A DNA stretch of 64,000 nucleotides, from positions 434,001 through 498,000 of the forward strand of contig JAQDDS010000001.1 of the NCBI GenBank assembly GCA_027665725.1. Reading direction: 5' to 3'. Each line of letters begins with the position of its first letter. Position 1 is the stretch's first letter. This DNA comes from Streptococcaceae bacterium AF77-01CM03A (GTDB lineage: Bacteria > Bacillota > Bacilli > Lactobacillales > Streptococcaceae). Below are positions 22,735 through 31,220 of this stretch, in pieces. The position numbers were made by a program, and so were the translations under genes. The notes below the pieces were generated by a model. The model saw only the letters and a list, made by a program, of their open reading frames with translations, did no database searches and was not told the DNA's origin.

Positions 22735-23232
22735 ATGCCAAAAGAAATCGATATCGAATATTATCACCAATTAGCATTGCAAAAACAAAAAGAACACCGT
22801 AAGTTTCTTGGAAATTTGAAGAAAAAAGCACCAAAAAATTTAGATAAAATTGCTCTTGAGATTCACCAAGAGGTTTTTGAAGAGATTGATTGTACAGCCT
22901 GTGCTAACTGTTGTAAAACTCTTGGCCCTGACTTTAAGGAAGCAGATATCACACGCATTGCCAAGTATTTTAAGATGAAACTTCCTGCCTTCGAAGCGGA
23001 ATTCTTACAAGTTGATGAAGATGGAGATAAGGTTTTTAAATCTATGCCTTGTCCTTTTCTAGGGGGCGATAACCTCTGCTCTATTTATGATGTTCGTCCT
23101 AAGGCCTGTAGAGAATTTCCACATACCGACCGAAAAAAGATTTATCAAATCAATAATCTGACTATCAAAAATACTTTAACTTGTCCCGCAGCCTATCTCT
23201 TTGTCGAGAAATTAAGAGAAAAAATAGAGTAA
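22735..23232 (+). CDS. YkgJ family cysteine cluster protein
   Basis: This 165-residue protein holds the cysteine cluster C-x2-C-x3-CC (CTACANCCK), followed by CPFL, CSIY-x4-KACR and a last CPAA. This pattern is typical of the CxxCxxCC/YkgJ family (UPF0153), thought to bind a metal or an Fe-S cluster. Function is not established. The coding region starts with ATG 22735 after a weak GGATG ribosome site. It is monocistronic, between two terminators, downstream of rexBA. Confidence 0.85.
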   Translation: MPKEIDIEYYHQLALQKQKEHRKFLGNLKKKAPKNLDKIALEIHQEVFEEIDCTACANCCKTLGPDFKEADITRIAKYFKMKLPAFEAEFLQVDEDGDKVFKSMPCPFLGGDNLCSIYDVRPKACREFPHTDRKKIYQINNLTIKNTLTCPAAYLFVEKLREKIE

Positions 23233-23256
23233 ATCTCCTCTTTTATAATAAATTTT

Positions 23257-23290
23257 ATCCTCAAGTAAACTTGCTATTTGAGGATTTTTT
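23257..23290 (+). terminator. Terminator of the YkgJ-family gene
   Basis: ATCCTCAA and TTGAGGAT form a stem with a 13-base loop, followed by six T. Confidence 0.75.
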
Positions 23291-23442
23291 GTATATTTAT
23301 TAACCTTGATTATTTCTACTTGCTAGAGAAAACCTGTCTTTATCTTAAAGTTTTTTTAACTTTTTCTTAAAGAAAACTGATATAAGGTATCTTTAAGCGA
23401 TATTCTGTATAGTTATACCATTACTAAGAAAGGAGTGCCGGT

Positions 23443-24486
23443 ATGAACTATATAGTAATTCCAACTTATCAACCTGATAATAAACTTATCAAACTCATCG
23501 AAAAAATCCACGAAAAGAGTGATTTTCATATTCTAGTTATCGACGACGGTAGTTCATCAAAGTGTCAAAATATCTTTGATAAAGCAGAACAATATGCTAC
23601 GGTGCTCCGTCACCAAGTGAATCAAGGTAAAGGCCAAGCGCTTAAAACGGCCTTTACTTATATACAAGAACAAAACATTTATGGAACAGTAGTTACAGCA
23701 GACGCAGATGGTCAGCATAAGATTTGGGATATTTTCCGTACAGCTAACAAAGCTTCTGAAAATCCTAACAAACTAATCTTGGGTGTGCGTGCCTTCACAG
23801 GTAAAGTCCCCCTCCGTAGCCGTTTTGGGAATAGCTTGACAAAAGCACTCTTTAAATTACAAACAGGAGTAGGAGTGACAGATACACAAACAGGACTTCG
23901 CGCTTTTACAACAAATCTCATTCCTTTTATGTTGAAAATAGAAGGTCAACGTTATGAATACGAAATGAACATGCTTCTGGAAGCAACAAAAGAATATGAA
24001 ATCTTAGAAGTTCCCATTGAAACTGTCTATATCAATGATAATGAAGGATCCCACTTCCGTCCGATTAGAGATGGGTTAATGATTTATAAAAATATTTTCA
24101 AATTCGCCTTGTCATCATTCAGTAGTTTTCTTGTAGACTATCTTGTCTACGCCATTGCAATCTTGTTTTTACCAACAGTCCCAACTGGTTTACGGATTTT
24201 TCTTGCTAATGGATTAGCCCGTGTGACCAGCTCCATTTTTAACTATTCTACAAATAAGAAACTAGTCTTTAAAAACGAGGATAGTCTTGTAAAAACAGGT
24301 TTGGGATATTTTGGTCTAGCAGTCGGACTCTTTGTTTTAGACACGCTTCTTATTCGTCTATTCTATGCAGTATTTGGAATGAATCTCTTAATCGTTAAAA
24401 TTATTGTTGGAATTCTTCTCTTTGCTGTTTCTTGGACCGTTCAGAAGAAATTCATTTTTAAGGAAAGGACATCAACTGTACTATGA
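23443..24486 (+). CDS. Glycosyltransferase family 2 fused to a GtrA-like membrane domain
   Basis: The protein has 347 residues. Residues 1-210 are a GT-A glycosyltransferase like dolichyl- or polyprenyl-phosphate sugar synthases: IPTYQPDNKLIKLI, VIDDGSS (D34/D35), and the metal-binding DADGQH near 87-92. Residues about 215-340 contain four membrane segments of the GtrA/DPMS type, a domain implicated in flipping polyprenyl-linked sugars. It therefore probably charges and presents a lipid-linked sugar for extracellular glycosylation (inference). The AAAGGAG ribosome site is strong. Its stop overlaps the next gene (ATGA), starting a three-gene cluster. Confidence 0.9.
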   Translation: MNYIVIPTYQPDNKLIKLIEKIHEKSDFHILVIDDGSSSKCQNIFDKAEQYATVLRHQVNQGKGQALKTAFTYIQEQNIYGTVVTADADGQHKIWDIFRTANKASENPNKLILGVRAFTGKVPLRSRFGNSLTKALFKLQTGVGVTDTQTGLRAFTTNLIPFMLKIEGQRYEYEMNMLLEATKEYEILEVPIETVYINDNEGSHFRPIRDGLMIYKNIFKFALSSFSSFLVDYLVYAIAILFLPTVPTGLRIFLANGLARVTSSIFNYSTNKKLVFKNEDSLVKTGLGYFGLAVGLFVLDTLLIRLFYAVFGMNLLIVKIIVGILLFAVSWTVQKKFIFKERTSTVL

Positions 24487-25394
24487 AATTTTTAAAGAAA
24501 CGATATGCTTATGCTTCGGTTGTCGCATTACTTTTGACAGGATCCTTTAGCTATTCTATGCTGAAGACCTTTGTTCTCGCTGAAACTATTTCGACAGTAG
24601 CAACAACTAGCACTAGTACAAATACTGCCACGGCAAGCCAAGCAGCTAAAACAGCAACAGTAACAGACTCAAGTTATAAGGATGATAATATCTCCATCAA
24701 TTTAACTGAAACAACGGTCAATAATACGCAAGTCTACGTTGCAGATGTTACAGTAAGCTCATCAGAATATCTCAAAACAGCCTTCGCTCAAAATGCCTTT
24801 GGGACCAACGTAACTGCAAAAACTTCTGAAACCGCTGCTGATAACAATGCTATTTTAGCAGTCAATGGAGACTACTATGGAGCCAACTCTACTGGATATG
24901 TTATCCGTAATGGTGTTGTCTATCGTGATACTGTACGAGAAGATTCTAGTAATGGTGATTTAGCTATTTAAAAGGATGGTTCTTTCAAGATTATTTATGA
25001 AGATCAAATTTCAGCTGACCAACTAGTTAAAGATGGTGTTGTCAATCTCTTAGCTTTTGGCCCAGCTTTACTTGAAAATGGTGAGATTGCTGTAGGAACA
25101 AATGAAGAAGTTGGACAAGCTATGGCTTCAAATCCTCGTACTGCGATTGGAATCATTGATGAAAACCACTATATTATCGTAGTTTCCGACGGACGTACAT
25201 CTGAAAGCAAGGGCCTATCCCTATACCAAATGGCTGAAGTCATGAAATCATACGGTGTAAAAACAGCTTACAACCTTGATGGTGGTGGATCATCTACCCT
25301 TTACTTCAACGGTCTGGTTATTTACAAGCCAACGACTGGAGGCAATAAAATTTCAGAAAGGGCGGTGAGTGATATTGTCTACATCGGTTATTAA
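24483..25394 (+). pseudogene. Phosphodiester glycosidase (NAGPA/DUF2233) family protein, interrupted by an in-frame stop
   Basis: The reading frame opens with a signal or anchor segment (residues 5-35), a Thr/Ser/Ala-rich linker (40-62) and the first half of a DUF2233 domain (AILAVNGDYYGANSTGYVIRNG). A TAA at 24969-24971 stops it after 162 residues. The same frame continues without a break to 25394 with the rest of the domain: VNLLAFGPALLENGEI, SNPRTAIGI, and the active-site region AYNLDGGGSSTLYFNG. The frame GDLAI-stop-KDGSF suggests a Tyr codon (TAT/TAC) changed to TAA by one base. Without readthrough no active enzyme is expected. An ATG at 25122 could in principle start a C-terminal fragment, but no good ribosome site is seen there. 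Confidence 0.85.
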
Positions 25395-25794
25395 TCCTAA
25401 CAAAAAACGCTTTAAAAAAACTGTCATCTCTTATACACTAATTACGATTTTCTTCTTTGCTTTTTCTAGAATTTATGAAGCATTTAGTTTTGGTGAGAAA
25501 TCAGTTCATATGCATTACTTGTTTGCTATACCTTTGGTGGGTGGAATAATACTAGCAATCTTGCTCAAAGCTCTTCCGAATTTTTCAAGATTAAGTCTTA
25601 ATTTATGGAACTCAGCAGTAGCAATTGTTACAACAGGCACACTATTCCGTGGGATTGTCAATCTATCTGGTCGTTCAACCACACTTAATGCACCATACTG
25701 GTATATCGGTATCAGTTTTACAGTCCTAGCTTTTCTATCCATCTTTATACATCCGTTTCTAACTAAGAAGCGCACCAAAGTAATAGAAGGTTAA
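25369..25794 (+). CDS. Small four-helix membrane protein of unknown function
   Basis: This 141-residue protein has about four hydrophobic segments (TLITIFFFAFSRIYEAF, YLFAIPLVGGIILAILL, LWNSAVAIVTTGTLF, YIGISFTVLAFLSIFI) and a basic C-terminus. I do not recognise the family. The most likely start is the GTG at 25369 after GAAAGGG; a TTG at 25375 is an alternative. It overlaps the end of the glycosidase frame by 26 bases, so its translation was probably coupled to that gene and may now be affected by the premature stop. A role beside the GT2-GtrA protein in a surface-glycan pathway is inference from position only. Confidence 0.7.
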   Translation: MILSTSVINPNKKRFKKTVISYTLITIFFFAFSRIYEAFSFGEKSVHMHYLFAIPLVGGIILAILLKALPNFSRLSLNLWNSAVAIVTTGTLFRGIVNLSGRSTTLNAPYWYIGISFTVLAFLSIFIHPFLTKKRTKVIEG

Positions 25795-25802
25795 TTATCA
25801 GA

Positions 25803-25840
25803 AAAAAGTAGTCGTTCAGATATTGTTCGACTACTTTTTG
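25803..25840 (+). terminator. Terminator of the glycosyltransferase cluster
   Basis: AAAAGTAGTCG and CGACTACTTTT form a stem with a 13-base loop and T run. Confidence 0.85.
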
Positions 25841-25925
25841 TTGACTTTTATTTCTAAATTGTTTTAAAAATATTACAACTTTCTTTCTTCTTAAAGACCT
25901 TACTTTTATAATTAAAATTATATTG

Positions 25926-25931
25926 TATAAT
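25926..25931 (+). promoter_or_regulatory. lytB promoter -10
   Basis: TATAAT lies 77 bases before the lytB start within AT-rich DNA. A -35 is not clear, and I could not find a convincing WalR (VicR) box of the form TGTWAH-N5-TGTWAH. Confidence 0.4.
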
Positions 25932-26007
25932 AAACTAGATAAATGTCGTCTTTAAAACGATAAGTAAGAAGTAAAAAAATAGGGAATATAAAATTGAAAG
26001 GATAAAA

Positions 26008-28092
26008 ATGAAAAAGATATTACTAGCAAGTACTGTTGTTCTTTCCATAGCCGGGATTTCTAAAACAACTGTATTAGCAGAGGAAAACCAAGCTACAAAC
26101 AAAGTACAAAGTTCAGAAAAAACTGTAGCAAATGGAACCAGTAAGGAAGCTAAAGAGAAAAAGCAAGCTCAAGGTCAAGAACAGGGCGATAAACAGAATC
26201 AGAACGAAACACAAAATAAGGCAGAAAAGAATTCTCCTCAATCTACACAGAAACAAGAAACTGCCCTTACCAAGGATAACTCTTCAACAGAAGAAATTAC
26301 TGAAGAGGTCAACAAAGAAGGTTGGCAAAAAGAGAATGGTCAATGGCGTTATTATGAAAATAAAAAGGCTGTTACGAATTGGAAAAAAATAGCTGGTCAC
26401 TGGTATTATTTTAACCAAGACGGTATCATGCTTAGCAATACTATCTATAACGACTATCTTTTCAATAAGAGTGGAGCCTTAGCAGAATCTTCTTGGGTGA
26501 AACTCGACAATAAATGGTATTATGCGACTGAAGAAGGAAAAGTAACTCGAAATAAATGGGCTAGTATTTCTGGAGATTGGTATCGTTTTGATGAAACTGG
26601 TATCATGTTAAGCAAAACCATTTATAATGACTATCTTCTTCAGACTAGCGGTGCTATGGCTGAAAAAAGTTGGGTAAAAATGGATGAAAAGTGGCATTAT
26701 GCCACAGAATCAGGAAAGATTATCCGCAACAAATGGGGAAAAATTAACGGTTCATGGTATCGTTTTGATGAAACTGGTATCATGTTAAGTAAAACCATTT
26801 ATAATGACTATCTTCTTCAGACTAGCGGTGCTATGGCTGAAAAGAACTGGGTAAAAATGGATGAAAAGTGGTACTATGCTATTGATTCAGGAAAAGTCGT
26901 TCGTAATAAATGGGAAAAGATTAATAGTTCTTGGTACTTATTTGACAAAGACGGGGTCATGTTGAGTAGTCAATGGAAAGATAAATACTACCTAAAAGAT
27001 AGTGGCGCCATGGCTCAAAACGAATGGTTCTTTGATAAAAAATACAATAGTTGGTTCTACTTAAAATCAGATGGCTCTTATGCTGAAAACCAATGGCAAG
27101 GCTCCTACTATCTCAAATCATATGGTTATATGGCCAAGAATGAGTGGATCTTTGATAAGAGTTACAATGCCTGGTATTATCTAAAAGAAGATGGACTATA
27201 TGCTACTGGAACACTCAAAATCAATGGAAAAAATTATAGCTTTGAAAATAACGGGAAGTGGATCTCTAATCCATCTAGTTATTATAAAGTAAAACCAATA
27301 ACAGCCTATGTTTATAGTGCTTCTGGAGCTAGACTTAGCTATATTTCTCAAGGTACTATAGTTGCTGTTTCTGACACCGAATCTCAAGGTGATAGAATTC
27401 CAGTCCAAATTTCTGGACTTTCAGGCTTTATGAATAAGAATGATCTTGTTGCTGTGAATGCAAGTGAGGAGTTTATCCCTCATTATACGAGTGACGGTCG
27501 TTATATTTACCACGAGTTATCACCATATACAAGCGTTCGTGTAGCGCCGCACAGTTCATCTATGGCAATTGGTAAAAAATACTATTCAGCGGATGGTGTC
27601 AACTTTGATACCTTTAAAGTTGAAAATCCATTCCTCTATCGAGACTTAAGAAAGCCAACCAATTATACAGCAGCTGAACTAGATAAAGTTTATTCTCTTA
27701 TGAATATTCATGGTAGTCGCCTTTCAGGGAAAGGAGAGGTCTTCAAAGAAGCGGAGAAACGTTATCAGGTGAATGCACTCTATCTCATGGCGCACAGTGC
27801 TCTAGAAAGTGCATGGGGACGTAGTCAGATTGCAAAAGATAAGAATAACTTCTTTGGTATTGCTGCCTATGATACAACCCCATATGATTCTGCTAAAAGT
27901 TTTGATAATGTCGATAAGGGAATTTTGGGGGCAGCTAAATGGATAAGAGAGAATTATATTGATGAAGGTAGAACCCATCTTGGTAATAAATCATCTGGAA
28001 TGAACGTTCTATACGCTTCTGATCCATATTGGGGAGAAAAGATTGCAAGTATCATGATGACTATCAATAGTAAACTTGGTGAAAAGGACTAA
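26008..28092 (+). CDS. lytB: Choline-binding endo-beta-N-acetylglucosaminidase LytB
   Basis: This 694-residue secreted murein hydrolase separates daughter cells. Order: signal peptide (1-25, cleavage near VLA-EE), low-complexity Gln/Lys/Asn linker (26-103), choline-binding repeats (about 104-425; WYYF-x-G-x-M-type modules such as GHWYYFNQDGIML), SH3b-like and WW-like region (about 430-570), and the GH73 glucosaminidase domain with catalytic Glu in HSALESAWG (about E600). The order repeats-first, catalytic-last is that of pneumococcal LytB. Two adjacent 59-residue units at 26578-26754 and 26755-26931 are almost identical. It implies phosphocholine on the teichoic acids. Start after GAAAGG. Confidence 0.95.
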   Translation: MKKILLASTVVLSIAGISKTTVLAEENQATNKVQSSEKTVANGTSKEAKEKKQAQGQEQGDKQNQNETQNKAEKNSPQSTQKQETALTKDNSSTEEITEEVNKEGWQKENGQWRYYENKKAVTNWKKIAGHWYYFNQDGIMLSNTIYNDYLFNKSGALAESSWVKLDNKWYYATEEGKVTRNKWASISGDWYRFDETGIMLSKTIYNDYLLQTSGAMAEKSWVKMDEKWHYATESGKIIRNKWGKINGSWYRFDETGIMLSKTIYNDYLLQTSGAMAEKNWVKMDEKWYYAIDSGKVVRNKWEKINSSWYLFDKDGVMLSSQWKDKYYLKDSGAMAQNEWFFDKKYNSWFYLKSDGSYAENQWQGSYYLKSYGYMAKNEWIFDKSYNAWYYLKEDGLYATGTLKINGKNYSFENNGKWISNPSSYYKVKPITAYVYSASGARLSYISQGTIVAVSDTESQGDRIPVQISGLSGFMNKNDLVAVNASEEFIPHYTSDGRYIYHELSPYTSVRVAPHSSSMAIGKKYYSADGVNFDTFKVENPFLYRDLRKPTNYTAAELDKVYSLMNIHGSRLSGKGEVFKEAEKRYQVNALYLMAHSALESAWGRSQIAKDKNNFFGIAAYDTTPYDSAKSFDNVDKGILGAAKWIRENYIDEGRTHLGNKSSGMNVLYASDPYWGEKIASIMMTINSKLGEKD
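26578..26931 (+). repeat. Near-identical 177-bp tandem repeat inside lytB
   Basis: Two 177-bp units, each encoding 59 residues of choline-binding modules, are nearly identical over their first 115 bases (YRFDETGIMLSKTIYNDYLL region) and diverge after that. The frame is kept. A recent duplication or gene conversion is likely. Confidence 0.85.
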
Positions 28093-28100
28093 AATATTTT

Positions 28101-28140
28101 AAAATCGATGACTATAAAATGGTTATCGATTTTTATTTTT
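28101..28140 (+). terminator. Terminator of lytB
   Basis: AAAATCGAT and ATCGATTTTT pair around a 17-base loop, followed by ATTTTT. Confidence 0.75.
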
Positions 28141-28148
28141 AATCATAC

Positions 28149-28184
28149 AAAAAGGATTTACTTTTTAAAAGTAAATCCTTTTTG
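28149..28184. terminator. Bidirectional terminator between lytB and the adhesin
   Basis: AAAAAGGATTTACTT pairs with AAGTAAATCCTTTTT around TTTAA; 15-bp stem with A and T runs on both sides. Confidence 0.85.
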
Positions 28185-28217
28185 AACATCTAATCAAAAC
28201 TAATCTCTAATTTAGAA

Positions 28218-30113
28218 TTAGTCTTTTTTTGATTTATGTAGAAATGCTACCAAAATAATGGATGAAATTAAAGTTACAAAACCAATGATAGTAACTAATG
28301 TTCCTTTACCTTCTCCAGTTTTAGGAAGTCCAGGTTTTTCTTCTGTAGTTGTTGTATTTTCTGTTGTCACTACTGTGCTTGGTCCTTCAGTTGTTGTTGT
28401 TACTGTTGTAGGAGCTTCTGTTGTTGTCGTAACAGTTGTAGGGGCCTCAGTAGTAGTTGTAACAGTTGTAGGGGCCTCAGTAGTGGTTACAGAAGTCGTA
28501 GTAGGCGCTTCAGTAGTAGTTACAGAAGTCGTAGTAGGTGCTTCAGTAGTTGTAGGAGCTTCTGTTGTAGTAGGAGCTTCTGTTGTAGTAGGAGTTTCTG
28601 TTGTAGTAGGAGCTTCTGTTGTAGTAGGCGCTTCTGTTGTAGTAGGCGCTTCTGTCGTAGTAGGCGCTTCTGTTGTAGTAGGCGCTTCTGTCGTAGTAGG
28701 CGCTTCTGTTGTAGTAGGCGCTTCTGTTGTAGTAGGAGCTTCTGTTGTAGTAGGCGCTTCTGTTGTAGTAGGAGCTTCTGTTGTAGTAGGCGCTTCTGTT
28801 GTAGTTGTTGTAGTTGTAGTTTCTTCTTTTGGATTCACAATCGTTTTTGTTACTGAACGATCTGCTCCAAAATCTTCAACGTTAACTTCTGTATCTGTAA
28901 CTTTGATGACATAACCTGATGGTGCTTCAACTTCAGTGATAATATATTTGTCTTTTAACAGTTTGTTAACAGCAATATTACCATTATCATCTGATACAAA
29001 CTCACCAATAACTTGATTATTAGCTTGACGAACTACTTTAAATTTAGCACCCTTAAGTGGTTGATTTGCCTCATCTACTTTATGGATATTGATTGAGTAT
29101 ACATAACCAAGACCAGCACCACCAGCAATTTGAACTGCAGCACCATTAATTATGCTGTTACTTTCAATACCGACACCTTTAAGAGTTGCTTCATTTTTCA
29201 ATAACTCACCATCAACAGGGTCATAATTTAGACGAACGTTATAAGAAATACGATATTGGTCCGCTTCAGTAATATCTCCTAAGTCAACTACGAAAGATTG
29301 TCCATCTTCACTAACTGTAATCTTGTGTTGGTCTGTCACATCAACGCGGTTTGAGAATACCCATTCACCAGTTTCGAAAGAGAATTTACCTTTGATAACC
29401 TTAATGCTATCTTTTACGTAAGAAGCATTTGTAAATTGCAAGTGGTCCTCAATCGTTACACCTTTGATGTTTTGTTTTGTACGATTGACTGAAATAGTGT
29501 ATTGGACCTCTCTTTTATCGCCTTCATTAACCCAACTAGTCTTTGTTAAAACTTTTGGATCTCCATCTCCGATACCTTTAAATGTAATCTTCCCAGCAGG
29601 TTTTGTTTCTTTGTTTATCGTAATCTCAATTGGAATTTCTCCTTGTTGAGGATGTTTTTTGAAATCGACACGAGCATAGAAGAAGAAAGAACCTTTTGTA
29701 TCGTTATGTTTTTCAACATAATCCGTATAAGTTAAAGAAATGGACTTGTTATCCGCATTTACTTTAGCGTAAGCGATAATCTCATTTGTATTGATATCTT
29801 TAATTTCGAATGATTGTGAAGTAACCACCAAAGCGTCTGGTACAGTCATAACAGTAGTATCCCCTGCTTTGACATTTTTTCCAGTTAAATCAAAATTTGC
29901 ATTGATACGGAATGTAGCCCATTGCGCTAAATCCCAAGTTAGATCTCCACCTTCATTATTTACAACTTTGACATCTGTAATTGCATCTACAAATTTTCCA
30001 GTTACTGAAATCTCAGGAGTTTCAGCAAATGTCTTATTCAAACTAAATACAAAGACAGTTGTCAATAAGCAAATAATAAAAGAAAAGATTCCCAATTTCT
30101 TTTTGTTCTTCAT
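28218..30113 (-). CDS. LPXTG-anchored adhesin with Cna-type domains and a TTEAPT-repeat stalk
   Basis: The protein has 631 residues from the ATG at 30113, chosen over an upstream in-frame start because of the strong AAAGGAAGG site and a standard signal peptide. Order: signal peptide (1-29), two Ig-like adhesive domains of the collagen-binding type (about 30-320; TWDLAQWATFRINANFDL), a SpaA/Cna-B domain (about 335-430; INIHKVDEANQPLKGAKFKV with Lys and a later ITEVEAPSGY Glu that could form an isopeptide bond), a Thr/Pro-rich stalk, LPKTG at 596-600, a hydrophobic segment and a HKSKKD tail. Sortase A would attach it to the wall. The ligand is unknown. The stalk repeats mean length may vary between strains. 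Confidence 0.92.
   Translation of the reverse strand: MKNKKKLGIFSFIICLLTTVFVFSLNKTFAETPEISVTGKFVDAITDVKVVNNEGGDLTWDLAQWATFRINANFDLTGKNVKAGDTTVMTVPDALVVTSQSFEIKDINTNEIIAYAKVNADNKSISLTYTDYVEKHNDTKGSFFFYARVDFKKHPQQGEIPIEITINKETKPAGKITFKGIGDGDPKVLTKTSWVNEGDKREVQYTISVNRTKQNIKGVTIEDHLQFTNASYVKDSIKVIKGKFSFETGEWVFSNRVDVTDQHKITVSEDGQSFVVDLGDITEADQYRISYNVRLNYDPVDGELLKNEATLKGVGIESNSIINGAAVQIAGGAGLGYVYSINIHKVDEANQPLKGAKFKVVRQANNQVIGEFVSDDNGNIAVNKLLKDKYIITEVEAPSGYVIKVTDTEVNVEDFGADRSVTKTIVNPKEETTTTTTTTEAPTTTEAPTTTEAPTTTEAPTTTEAPTTTEAPTTTEAPTTTEAPTTTEAPTTTEAPTTTEAPTTTETPTTTEAPTTTEAPTTTEAPTTTSVTTTEAPTTTSVTTTEAPTTVTTTTEAPTTVTTTTEAPTTVTTTTEGPSTVVTTENTTTTEEKPGLPKTGEGKGTLVTIIGFVTLISSIILVAFLHKSKKD
28390..28810 (-). 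repeat. 18-bp minisatellite encoding the TTEAPT stalk
   Basis: From about 28543 to 28800 there are some 15 tandem copies of an 18-bp unit (GTAGTAGGMGCTTCTGTT on the plus strand), each coding six residues TTEAPT; one copy is changed to TETPTT. Towards the C-terminus (28390-28543) the units are longer variants with TTSV and TTVT insertions. Copies differ mostly at synonymous sites (GGA/GGC, GTT/GTC). Confidence 0.92.
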
Positions 30114-30200
30114 TATTTTCCTTCCTTTTGTTAGATTGGTATTCTTAAGATACAAAAAAAATATTGTACTTTAAGTTATACTCCCTGAATCAATTTTTTT

Positions 30201-30270
30201 ATATAGGATGATTTTATAGACACCCTTATTGTTGCCCTCCTCCTAGTCTATTACTAAAACTATCCTATAC
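30201..30270 (-). promoter_or_regulatory. 5'-terminal structured leader of the adhesin mRNA
   Basis: On the minus strand TATAGGAT (30269-30262) pairs with ATCCTATA (30209-30202). Inside, TTTT pairs with AAAA and ATAGAC with GTCTAT, giving about 19 pairs with one mismatch and an AGTA bulge. The 24-base apical loop is purine-rich (AGGAGGAGGGC). The predicted transcription start, about seven bases after the -10, coincides with the base of the hairpin, so the mRNA would begin with it. Confidence 0.55.
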
Positions 30271-30274
30271 GTGA

Positions 30275-30303
30275 ATTATATCACAATAAAGATTGTAGGG
30301 CAA
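30275..30303 (-). promoter_or_regulatory. Adhesin promoter
   Basis: TTGCCC (30303-30298), 17-base spacer, TGA-TATAAT (30283-30275) on the minus strand. The -10 is perfect and extended; the -35 matches 4 of 6. The leader to the ATG is about 155 bases. Confidence 0.7.
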
Positions 30304-30529
30304 ATAATAATATAAAATAGTAAGATATTTCCGACAAATTTCTAAAAAAATAAAAAGATTGTTCATTTTTTACAAACTTTTTTAAAAATTTAACCTACAC
30401 TGAGTAAAAAATTTAGTTAGGATATGAACTAAGTTTCAGAAATAAGATGTTCAATATGATATACTTAGAGCTAAGGATTGTGAAGATATTTTAACAATCA
30501 TTATTTAGAAACTTTAGGATACTATACTT

Positions 30530-31213
30530 ATGACTTATAAATTTCTACTCTTCGACCTCGACCATACCTTGCTCGATTTTGATACTGCTGAGGATGTGGC
30601 TTTAACGCAACTTTTTAAAGAAGAAGGAATTGAGGATATTCAAGCCTATAAAGATTATTACGTTCCAATGAACAAGTCTCTCTGGAAGGACTTGGAGCAA
30701 AAAAGAATTACAAAGGCTGAGTTAATTAACACACGTTTTGCAAAATTATTTGCTCATTTTGGAATAATCAAAGATGGTTCCTATTTAGCGGAGCGATATC
30801 AATTTTTTCTAGCTCAACAAGGTCAAATTTTTTCAGGAGCTATTGAGCTTTTAGATACTCTTACTGAACGCGGCTATGAACTCTATGCTGCTACAAATGG
30901 GATTACTGCTATTCAAACAGGACGTTTGGCTCAATCAGGTCTAGCTCCTTATTTTAACCAAATCTTTATTTCAGAGCAGTTGAAAACTCAAAAGCCTGAT
31001 GCTCTGTTTTATGAAAAAATTTGTCAGCAGATTGATGGATACAGCAAAGAAAAGACTCTGATGATTGGTGATTCACTGACAGCTGATATTCAGGGTGGAA
31101 ATAATGCTGACATCGATACCATCTGGTACAATCCTCATCATCTGGAAAATAAGACGCTAGCGCTACCGACTTATGAAGTTGATTCCTACCAAACTCTTCT
31201 AGAAATCTTATAG
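30530..31213 (+). CDS. YjjG-family HAD pyrimidine nucleotidase
   Basis: This 227-residue HAD-IA hydrolase has motif I FDLDHTLLDFD (residues 8-18), motif II AATNG, a lysine in KTQKPD, and motif III MIGDSLTADIQGGNNA. The sequence after motif III and the size fit YjjG/YfnB, non-canonical pyrimidine nucleotidases that remove damaged or toxic dUMP/dTMP analogues. The exact substrate is inferred. It ends before its own terminator, just upstream of the DNA-repair genes ung and mutX, a fitting neighbourhood for nucleotide-pool sanitation. Confidence 0.88.
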   Translation: MTYKFLLFDLDHTLLDFDTAEDVALTQLFKEEGIEDIQAYKDYYVPMNKSLWKDLEQKRITKAELINTRFAKLFAHFGIIKDGSYLAERYQFFLAQQGQIFSGAIELLDTLTERGYELYAATNGITAIQTGRLAQSGLAPYFNQIFISEQLKTQKPDALFYEKICQQIDGYSKEKTLMIGDSLTADIQGGNNADIDTIWYNPHHLENKTLALPTYEVDSYQTLLEIL

Positions 31214-31220
31214 AAACTTT

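Larger units (their letters stand above)
30114..30529. other. Gene-free stretch between adhesin and HAD nucleotidase: adhesin leader and two divergent promoters
   Basis: This 416-base AT-rich stretch holds the adhesin 5' leader (30114-30268), its promoter (30275-30303), and near the right end TGA-TATACT (30457-30465) as a possible promoter for the HAD nucleotidase. No coding region is seen. Confidence 0.6.

Noticed and set aside
23331..23420. CiaR site (TTTAAG-N5-TTTAAG) before the GT2-GtrA gene
   Set aside because: Two CTTAAAG elements exist but are 16 bases apart, not five; the match is too weak.
28543..28800. Regular short repeats that could suggest a CRISPR array
   Set aside because: The units are contiguous without unique spacers and keep a coding frame; no cas gene is nearby.
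28258..28914. 218-residue open frame on the plus strand opposite the adhesin stalk (Val/Ser/Gly-rich)
   Set aside because: It is the antisense reading of the 18-bp TTEAPT repeat, which has no stops in that frame. It has no ribosome site and its composition is pure repeat.
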